Both the position numbers and the translations under genes were made by a program. From the NCBI GenBank assembly GCA_039810585.1, contig JBDHXF010000005.1, forward strand, positions 1 through 64,000: a DNA stretch of 64,000 nucleotides, in the 5' to 3' direction. The DNA is from JBBATK01 sp039810585. GTDB taxonomy: Bacteria > Bacteroidota > Ignavibacteria > Kapaibacteriales > NICIL-2. Below are positions 58,505 to 64,000 of this stretch, in pieces; position 1 is the first letter of the stretch, and each line of letters opens with the position of its first letter. The notes under the pieces are model-generated. The model was not told the origin of the DNA, made no database searches, and worked only from the letters and a program-made list of their open reading frames with translations.

Positions 58505-59020
58505 ATGGGTCAGGCATTACAACACCACGTGGCACAAGAGCATTTTCGGAGTCCGGTGCTCGAGGCGATCATGAACATTTCCGTTGCCGCCAGTTCCATT
58601 CGAGCAAATGTTGAGGAAGCGTGTACCCCTCTAGGGCTCACCGCAGCACAATATCACATCTTACGAATCCTCACGCAGCAGCCACTGAGCGGATTGTCCC
58701 GCAACGATATCGTGCGTAGGCTCATCGAAAAAAGCGTGGATGTTACTCGTTCTATCAACAACCTTGTTAGCGCCGGGTATGTGGTTCGTGAGCCCGATGA
58801 GCACGATCGCCGTATTGTACTCCATAAAGTGACCCGAGGCGGTATTGAGGCGCTCGCAGGGATAGATACCTCACTTCGCAAACACATGATGCGCATTGCC
58901 GACTCGATGAGCGAAGAAGAACTGTCGTGTTTGTCACGACTCTGCGAAAAAATTTCGCTTGCGCAATCTGCCGTACCGGCAGAACGACCACCTGTGCGCG
59001 ATGGTGAACGACGACACTAG
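58505..59020 (+). CDS. MarR-family transcriptional regulator
   Basis: A 171-residue winged-helix dimer regulator. It has MNISVAASSIRANVEEACTP (dimer helix), LTAAQYHILRILTQQP (helix 2), the recognition helix VDVTRSINNLVSAGYVVREP, and the wing DEHDRRIVLHKVTRGG. ATG 58505 is taken because the N-terminal helix is needed for dimerisation; an internal ATG at the MNIS position is possible. It is divergent from the TolB-like gene and convergent with the porin gene (24-base gap), so it may control either; no binding palindrome was identified in its own promoter. Confidence 0.88.
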   Translation: MGQALQHHVAQEHFRSPVLEAIMNISVAASSIRANVEEACTPLGLTAAQYHILRILTQQPLSGLSRNDIVRRLIEKSVDVTRSINNLVSAGYVVREPDEHDRRIVLHKVTRGGIEALAGIDTSLRKHMMRIADSMSEEELSCLSRLCEKISLAQSAVPAERPPVRDGERRH

Positions 59021-59044
59021 TCTCGACCGTACCAATTCATACAC

Positions 59045-60265
59045 TTAGAAGTAACTGGCAATTCCCCATTGCAATCCGGTGACAACGCTGAGATTGTTCA
59101 ACCGATCGAACACGCGGTGATACTGATACACGCAGCGCATTGAGGTTGATGCCGTGGGCCGAATAGCAAGAGCCAAGCTCAGGGCGGACTCATCATCGGC
59201 AATGGATGAACCGTCGGCGAATTGTCCCCAATTGTAATCCACGTATTCTGCGCGGAGCGACACATTGAGCACCATCTCGTTGTAGTCCAACGCTGCAAAC
59301 CGACACAGTGTTTGCGTTAATTCCGCATAACTTCCCCACTGTTTTGCCGCATACACGGATTCCAATCCCTGCGGCAGTTGCAGTGTTATGAGTGCACTTT
59401 CGCCCATAAATCTTGTGTCGTCCGCTATTTGCCATTGGTAGTCGAGTGCGGCCATGCTAAGACTGCGCTTCGTATCCACGTCAATACCTTCGATGCGAAA
59501 GCTGTTGTACACTCCATGATAGGCAGATAACCCTAGCTCGGCACTACGCTTCCAGCGCAACGCCAATCGTCCGACATAGGCCGGAACTCCATTATTTGAT
59601 TCTTCAAACAACTCGTTGTTTTTTGCAGCGCCAATATGAGTGCGACCGTTCTCAATGTCCAGGATGCCATCACCCAAGCCATTGCAGACATAGGCTTCGG
59701 CACTCAAGCGGAATTCAGAACCAAGCGTCTGAACTCCGCTGAGGCCAACACCGGGAAGCGACAGCGTTCCCGGTAATAACTGTGTCGCCACGATGGGACG
59801 ATCGATGAATTCGTACAGAGGGCTGTCGTGATGGGTATTGAAATACCCCAAGGGCGCAAGCAGTACACCGGCACGTAAACGCAGATCGCTTCGCAGTCGG
59901 AAATCCATCGTTGCACTCTCCAACGAAATTTCTTCCGTACCGTGCTCGAACTCTATCTCCGCCATCATGCTCATTCGTGCACTTATACTTGAATACACAA
60001 AGAGGTTGAAGTGCCGTAGCTCGAAACTCATACCTTCATCCGCTCCGTCATTTCGTATCCACCCCACATTAGCATCGGTGTAACCGCCAAGACTAGTATG
60101 CAATCCCACATCGCTTCCTACAGGTCGTTGCGGGAAAGCCGCCGAGAGTGCCTGCAAGGCACTCGTACTATCCTGGGCCTGCATTGTGCCACAGATAAAA
60201 AGGAGAAGCGCAACCACGTGTTTCGTGAGTCGCCTTTGATGTGACAAATGATACGGTGATTTCAT
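59045..60265 (-). CDS. Outer-membrane porin-like protein
   Basis: A 406-residue protein with a signal peptide (KHVVALLLFICGTMQAQ). The rest alternates amphipathic strands (FELRHFNLFVYSSISARMSM, EFEHGTEEISLESATMDFRL, RLRAGVLLAPLGYFNTHHDS) and ends in ...GLQWGIASYF, as in phosphate-selective porin/OprO-like or related 16-strand barrels. Start at ATG 60265 avoids overlap with the Rieske gene; longer frames run into it. It is the third gene of the DUF1111-Rieske-porin operon (50 bases after the Rieske stop), so it may let a substrate of that redox system cross the outer membrane. Confidence 0.75.
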   Translation of the reverse strand: MKSPYHLSHQRRLTKHVVALLLFICGTMQAQDSTSALQALSAAFPQRPVGSDVGLHTSLGGYTDANVGWIRNDGADEGMSFELRHFNLFVYSSISARMSMMAEIEFEHGTEEISLESATMDFRLRSDLRLRAGVLLAPLGYFNTHHDSPLYEFIDRPIVATQLLPGTLSLPGVGLSGVQTLGSEFRLSAEAYVCNGLGDGILDIENGRTHIGAAKNNELFEESNNGVPAYVGRLALRWKRSAELGLSAYHGVYNSFRIEGIDVDTKRSLSMAALDYQWQIADDTRFMGESALITLQLPQGLESVYAAKQWGSYAELTQTLCRFAALDYNEMVLNVSLRAEYVDYNWGQFADGSSIADDESALSLALAIRPTASTSMRCVYQYHRVFDRLNNLSVVTGLQWGIASYF

Positions 60266-60315
60266 AGTTCTGTGCTTGTCCTCTGTTGAGTTCTTATTGC
60301 TGAAGAGTTTGCGGT

Positions 60316-60759
60316 TCATAGTCGGATGTAAATCTGCGTTCCATCGAAGCGCGTCGGGTAGCTGTCGAGATTGCGAGATGCAGGCGGACTGAGCACTTCC
60401 CCGCTGAGCGAGAATTCGGATCCATGGCATGGACACACCAACAGCTGCCCCTCTGCTTGAACTTGACATCCTTTGTGTGTGCAACGCATGAGTAAGGCCC
60501 GAAAAGCAGCTCCGTCTTTCACCACAAGGATGTCCGCCGGCAATGACGCGGTGCGTTCAACTTGAACCATCATCGTATGCTCAAAAGCGCTCAACGGCAC
60601 TACTAACTCCGATTGGACTTGTTGAGCTCGAAGCATGGGAACGCTGCTGCACGATTGCAATCCCAGCGTGGCAACTGCACAACTCCCAACCACTCCCGCT
60701 GCGCAGTAGCGTAAAAACTGCGAGCGACTCATGAGCTCTCGATCGCCGGTGCTTTTCAT
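60316..60759 (-). CDS. Rieske [2Fe-2S] protein
   Basis: A 147-residue exported Rieske protein. The N-terminus has a hydrophobic segment (FLRYCAAGVVGSCAVATLGL) ending near QSC, probably a lipobox or membrane anchor; a single-Arg SRSQFL is present, which is a weak twin-Arg resemblance. Cluster ligands are in CTHKGC and CPCHGSEF, complete. It is small and stand-alone, not part of a cytochrome bc complex. ATG 60759 lies two bases after the stop of the di-haem gene; ATG 60732 (MSRSQFLRY) is a possible alternative start. Likely takes electrons from or gives them to the neighbouring di-haem protein. Confidence 0.9.
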   Translation of the reverse strand: MKSTGDRELMSRSQFLRYCAAGVVGSCAVATLGLQSCSSVPMLRAQQVQSELVVPLSAFEHTMMVQVERTASLPADILVVKDGAAFRALLMRCTHKGCQVQAEGQLLVCPCHGSEFSLSGEVLSPPASRNLDSYPTRFDGTQIYIRL

Positions 60760-60761
60760 GT

Positions 60762-62051
60762 TTACAATGAATCCAAGAAATACAACAGATCGTCCTGCTG
60801 CGAAGGAGGTAGTGCGTCGAAGGCTCCACGACTTCGTGCCGCTTCTCCACCATGATATCGAATCGCCTCGCGAACACTATGTGCGCGTCCATCGTGCAGA
60901 AGCAAGATTTGTCCGCCGGTCGACACGCCCGCCAAGCCAAGTCCCCACAAGGGGGTGGTTCGCCACTCAGCAGCTTGCGCAGCTGCTTCTGTGTATCCAT
61001 CGTTAAGCTCTGAACCCATGTCGTGCAGAAGCAAGTCGGTGTAGGGATGAAACTCTTTGTGGTCCAACGCTTCCACGTCGGAGCTTCCGGTCATCATTGT
61101 TGGGGTGTGGCATGATGCGCAGCCAATCTGGCTAAACAGTGCTTCGCCTCTCAATGTCTGCTCGTCGTTTGCGTGATGTCTGGGAGGAACCTTCAAGGTC
61201 TTCACGTAGTAGGTCAAAGTCTGCACTTCAGCCGCTGAGATCTCCGGATCCGGTGCTGTATCGTAGATCTGTCCGGCTTCCGTCCGTGCCGGCAGATCGT
61301 CCGGGTGAAACTCACTACTCAGTCCCATATCATTAATCAACGCCAGCACTGTTTGATGCAGGAGGCTCACTGCTCCGGCCTTCCGTCCAAATCTTCCCAG
61401 CATCTTCCCATTGCGAAGTACAGACGTGGGTAGTGGTTGCAGAAAATCCGGAGGTGCTACAAACGATGCCACGCCGCTAATGCCATCGCCGTCGGCATCC
61501 GACGGATCCTCGCGTTTGAGAATATCCGCATCGTCCACCGCCTCTAAATATCCTAAGCCGGTCACGGGTGGTGCCAGGAGTGCTGTGCGAGCAGTCGCAC
61601 CGGATGGGATCTGCTCCGGTAAAAATCCCGGCATCGCGCGGTCCTGCAACTGCGGTCCTCCAAAGGCAATCATCGGGTCGAAGCTGCTATCGGTTTGACG
61701 ACCGAAACGAATGAGCATCGTGGAGCTGTGTCCTCTGCCGTCGGCTATGTGACATCCCTCGCATGACTGCGCATTGAACACCGGCCCTACTCCGTCAGCG
61801 GCACTAAATACACGTCCGAACTCTTGATCGGAAATCACGTGCATCCGCAACTGCTCCGGCGTTAAGCCCGAAATGGCGCCGTCTAGCTTCTCGCTGTCGG
61901 CAGGTCCACTTCCAAGCAAGGAATCGCAAGAGGTCAATGCTGCGCCCAGTAGCAGACCACAAAGCACCACGTTTAGAAATCGCAGAGCGCGGTTCTTCCG
62001 CTTGCTCTTTCTCTCTGTCGCATTTCGGGGGCTGTCAAAAGTCTGAGACAC
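60762..62051 (-). CDS. DUF1111 di-haem oxidoreductase-like lipoprotein
   Basis: A 429-residue periplasmic or outer-membrane-attached lipoprotein (GLLLGAALTSC lipobox). It has two haem-c motifs, CEGCH in AQSCEGCHIADGRGH and CASCH in SQIGCASCHTPTMM, and the DUF1111 (thiol-oxidoreductase-like) pattern LGYLEAVDDADILKREDP, DADGDGISG and LHDGRAHSVREAIRYHGGEA. In other bacteria this family is linked to iron acquisition beside imelysin proteins; here it is followed by Rieske and porin genes instead. It begins at GTG 62051 with AAGGA upstream, and the large palindrome at 62061-62088 overlaps this ribosome site. Confidence 0.88.
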   Translation of the reverse strand: MSQTFDSPRNATERKSKRKNRALRFLNVVLCGLLLGAALTSCDSLLGSGPADSEKLDGAISGLTPEQLRMHVISDQEFGRVFSAADGVGPVFNAQSCEGCHIADGRGHSSTMLIRFGRQTDSSFDPMIAFGGPQLQDRAMPGFLPEQIPSGATARTALLAPPVTGLGYLEAVDDADILKREDPSDADGDGISGVASFVAPPDFLQPLPTSVLRNGKMLGRFGRKAGAVSLLHQTVLALINDMGLSSEFHPDDLPARTEAGQIYDTAPDPEISAAEVQTLTYYVKTLKVPPRHHANDEQTLRGEALFSQIGCASCHTPTMMTGSSDVEALDHKEFHPYTDLLLHDMGSELNDGYTEAAAQAAEWRTTPLWGLGLAGVSTGGQILLLHDGRAHSVREAIRYHGGEAARSRGAFDALPPSQQDDLLYFLDSL

Positions 62052-62060
62052 AATTAATAT

Positions 62061-62088
62061 CCTTATTTAGACTAGGTCTAAATTAAGG
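62061..62088 (-). promoter_or_regulatory. Large palindromic operator candidate before the di-haem operon
   Basis: ATTTAGAC-TAG-GTCTAAAT (62065-62083) is a perfect inverted repeat, extended to CCTTA...TAAGG with one extra base. It covers the AAGGA ribosome site of the di-haem gene. The layout resembles binding sites of DtxR/IdeR-type metal regulators (TTAG...CTAA), but the regulator is not identified. Confidence 0.55.
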
Positions 62089-62206
62089 AATGAAAGATGA
62101 CTTTGGCCGAGTTTTTTTTAGGAGGCGTAAAAAACCGTCAAATACTGACGAATTACGGTAAAAGCTCGGATTGCTAAGCCGAGAGTGATAGACCGACGAG
62201 ATCAAA

Positions 62207-62241
62207 ACATGCGAAGCATGTGAGTAAGAAGAGTCCCCTGC
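62207..62241 (-). repeat. Dispersed palindromic repeat, copy 3
   Basis: Contains ACATGC-GAA-GCATGT (62207-62221) plus a 20-base flank that matches the copy at 51646-51680 in reverse orientation (31 of 35 positions). Confidence 0.7.
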
Positions 62242-62405
62242 TCGTCAACACATTTCTCTCAAAGTGATTTCAATTCGAGGCGCCTGCGGCGTATCAGCGC
62301 GAGACGCAGACCAAAGTCACGGCACTTGGACACGTGGATTCAGAAACCGAGAGCAGAGCTAAAGGTAAACGTAGGGTTGATCGAAGTGAAGTATAGGTAT
62401 CCCAC

Positions 62406-64000
62406 TTAACTGTAGTGGGCAACGACCATGGTTAGGTCGTCAGACAAATCGGTTTGCTGACGGTAGTGTTCAACATCGAGAAGTAAGGCATCGCGAAGTT
62501 GTACAGCTCGTTCACCCGCGTGACGACTCAAGCAGGTTCGAATGCGCTCTTCTCCGTATTCTTCACGCTTATTGTTGAGGGCTTCGTTGAGGCCATCGGA
62601 ATAAAGCACCACGCTGAGTCCCGGTTCCAGAGGCAAGGTACTTTCTTGCAGGTGACGGGCAAAGAGCTCTCCTGTGCAGAGGCCGAGGCCCAAACCAGTG
62701 GTCTCGACAATTTCAACACGACCATCGATAACCACGAGTGGCTTGGTGTGTCCGCAACGACAGAGGTGGACGGCTTTGGCTTCAAGGTCGAACAAGGCGA
62801 GAGCCATGGTGACATACGCGTTGCGTTCCATCGCACCGAATACATGGTCATTCAAGTAGATCATGATCTCTCGCGGTGAATCGTAGCGTCTGGATGCCAG
62901 CTGCATCATTCCCTGAATTTTTGACATGTATAACGCAGCGGAGATTCCCTTACCGGACACATCGCCAATCACGCACAGCAGTTTGCTTGGCGAGAGTTCG
63001 ATGAGGTCGTAAAAATCTCCACCCACAATTTCTGCCGGCTGCGAAATACCACACACGTCGAGTCCGGGCAAGCTGGGCCACACTTGTGGGAGCAGACTCT
63101 GTTGGATACGACGAGCGATCGCAAGCGAGTCCTCCATTTTTTGCTTCTGAATTTCCGTTTCATGCAAACGTGCATTTTCAAAAGCGATAGCAGCTTGGCT
63201 TGCAACCGTCTGTAGCAGGTCGATGTCATCGCGCGAGAAGACCTTTCCGCTTCGTTTTTTACCGACGGCAATCATGCCTACCGCATCCTGTTTGAACATC
63301 ATGGGCACAGCAAGCTCAATGTGTTCGTCGTTCGTCAAGGTGCTGCGCAGCTCATCACTGATATGGTCATTCTCATGCAAACCTATACTCACCACAGTGC
63401 CGGATTCCCTCACGTATTGCAGCAGCGAGTGTAGCGCAGCTGACGCAGCTGACGAGCCCTGCGCTTCGTTTGCCGCCGGACTAGTATCACCCGAAGTGAG
63501 AACGACAGCCACTCGTTCGGGATGGATTGTGATTTGCAGGCGAGAACTAAGCGTGTCGACGATGGCTTGAGTAGAGATCAATCCGGGAAGTTCTCGACTG
63601 AGTTCTAACAGTGCCTTCTGGTAATTAATGCGTTCTTGATAGAATATTCGTGCCACCCAATCTTCCGTTCGTCGCTTGACCGGATCGAAGGCCAGGCCGA
63701 GAACGACGAAGGCGCTGACGGTAACCCATAGTGAGGTGCCACGCTCGGAGTTGAGACCAAAGGCGACAGACATGTAGTTACCAAGCACGGATGACAGCAT
63801 CGAGACCAGCGAGAAGTAGAGAATAGCCAGCACAGCCGTAGCAATGGCAAAGATGAGACTTCGCTCGATGATGATTCCCACATCCATCAAGCCATAGCGA
63901 ATGATGCTATACGCAATCGCGATGGGAGTACTCGCGAAGAGCACCAAGGGAAGCGATAGTTCGGGGCGCAAGAACAAGGCGAAGGGAACGCTTTGCACCG
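62406..64000 (-). CDS. GAF-SpoIIE (PP2C-type) serine phosphatase, membrane-linked (N-terminus beyond right edge)
   Basis: At least 530 residues; the frame is open to the right edge. The visible N-terminal part has membrane segments (LPLVLFASTPIAIAYSII, ERSLIFAIATAVLAILYFSL, LWVTVSAFVVLGLAF), then a GAF domain (~res 130-275, with VASQAAIAFENARLHE), a linker coiled coil (QKMEDSLAIARRIQQSLLPQ) and a SpoIIE/PP2C phosphatase domain (~300-530: VGGDFYDLIELSPSKLL, VIGDVSGKGISAALYMSKIQ, YSDGLNEALNNK, LSDDLTMVVAHYS) with its Mn/Mg-binding Asp residues. Such proteins dephosphorylate anti-sigma antagonists in stress-response partner switching; no anti-sigma genes are seen here. Confidence 0.88.
   Translation of the reverse strand, partial: VQSVPFALFLRPELSLPLVLFASTPIAIAYSIIRYGLMDVGIIIERSLIFAIATAVLAILYFSLVSMLSSVLGNYMSVAFGLNSERGTSLWVTVSAFVVLGLAFDPVKRRTEDWVARIFYQERINYQKALLELSRELPGLISTQAIVDTLSSRLQITIHPERVAVVLTSGDTSPAANEAQGSSAASAALHSLLQYVRESGTVVSIGLHENDHISDELRSTLTNDEHIELAVPMMFKQDAVGMIAVGKKRSGKVFSRDDIDLLQTVASQAAIAFENARLHETEIQKQKMEDSLAIARRIQQSLLPQVWPSLPGLDVCGISQPAEIVGGDFYDLIELSPSKLLCVIGDVSGKGISAALYMSKIQGMMQLASRRYDSPREIMIYLNDHVFGAMERNAYVTMALALFDLEAKAVHLCRCGHTKPLVVIDGRVEIVETTGLGLGLCTGELFARHLQESTLPLEPGLSVVLYSDGLNEALNNKREEYGEERIRTCLSRHAGERAVQLRDALLLDVEHYRQQTDLSDDLTMVVAHYS

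Larger units (their letters stand above)
62052..62405. other. Intergenic region upstream of the di-haem operon
   Basis: A 354-base gap. It contains the palindrome at 62061-62088, the dispersed repeat copy at 62207-62241 and a CCCACT/AGTGGG hairpin (62401-62419) overlapping the stop of the phosphatase gene. No gene is supported. Confidence 0.6.

Noticed and set aside
62090..62161. 24-codon plus-strand frame beginning MKDDFGRVFFRRRKK after TAAGGA
   Set aside because: It overlaps the palindrome that is better explained as an operator of the minus-strand di-haem operon; too short, no conserved features.

Overview
The window looks like chromosome from a Gram-negative bacterium of the Bacteroidota/Chlorobiota side of the FCB group, most plausibly an Ignavibacteria/Kapabacteria-like lineage. 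Three things point there. Several secreted proteins end in, or resemble carriers of, type IX secretion (T9SS) sorting tails. There is a fused phosphoglucose/phosphomannose isomerase and a TonB receptor with a carboxypeptidase-like N-terminal domain. Unlike classical Bacteroidia, many genes have clear Shine-Dalgarno sites (AAGGAGG or similar). The lineage call is inference; no rRNA or tRNA gene was seen. The base composition looks moderate and even, and no insertion sequence, prophage or CRISPR array was found.

Layout. 1-5342 (minus) is the N-terminal part of a giant secreted protein: signal peptide, beta-helix region, then tandem Ig-like modules running off the left edge. 5713-8816 holds a ribosome-rescue hydrolase (arfB) and a TonB-dependent receptor. 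8981-13623 holds a 1202-residue BNR-propeller T9SS cargo and a DUF3078-type outer-membrane protein. 13754-14555 has mscL divergent from a 41-codon gene for a double-glycine-leader peptide with its own Shine-Dalgarno site, upstream inverted repeats and terminator; this small gene is the most novel item in the window. 14613-19972 carries an M42 aminopeptidase, an unknown exported protein, the PGI/PMI isomerase and a YyaL-type thioredoxin-fold protein. 20064-25572 carries another T9SS cargo, malate dehydrogenase, ribosomal proteins L27 and L21, a MoxR ATPase and dihydrofolate reductase.

25635-33000 has undecaprenyl-diphosphatase, an exonuclease/GIY-YIG (UvrC-like) fusion, and an ABC operon whose permease is fused to an M1 peptidase. 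33229-42312 has an MgtA-type P-type ATPase, an isolated flhA, a multi-pass acyltransferase-like protein with a His-rich tail and an Omp85-family protein. 42330-49022 has an AddA-like helicase-nuclease divergent from DNA polymerase I. 49190-55293 has GDP-mannose dehydratase, a deoxyhypusine-synthase-like enzyme, an aldo/keto reductase and a TPR-adenylate cyclase. 55531-64000 has a small lipoprotein, an orphan paaA, a TolB-like propeller, a MarR regulator, a three-gene redox/outer-membrane operon (DUF1111 di-haem protein, Rieske protein, porin) behind a large palindrome, and the C-terminal part of a GAF-SpoIIE phosphatase.

Most genes are housekeeping or cell-envelope genes in short transcription units, usually closed by visible hairpins. 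A short dispersed palindromic element recurs at 26.5, 51.7 and 62.2 kb.
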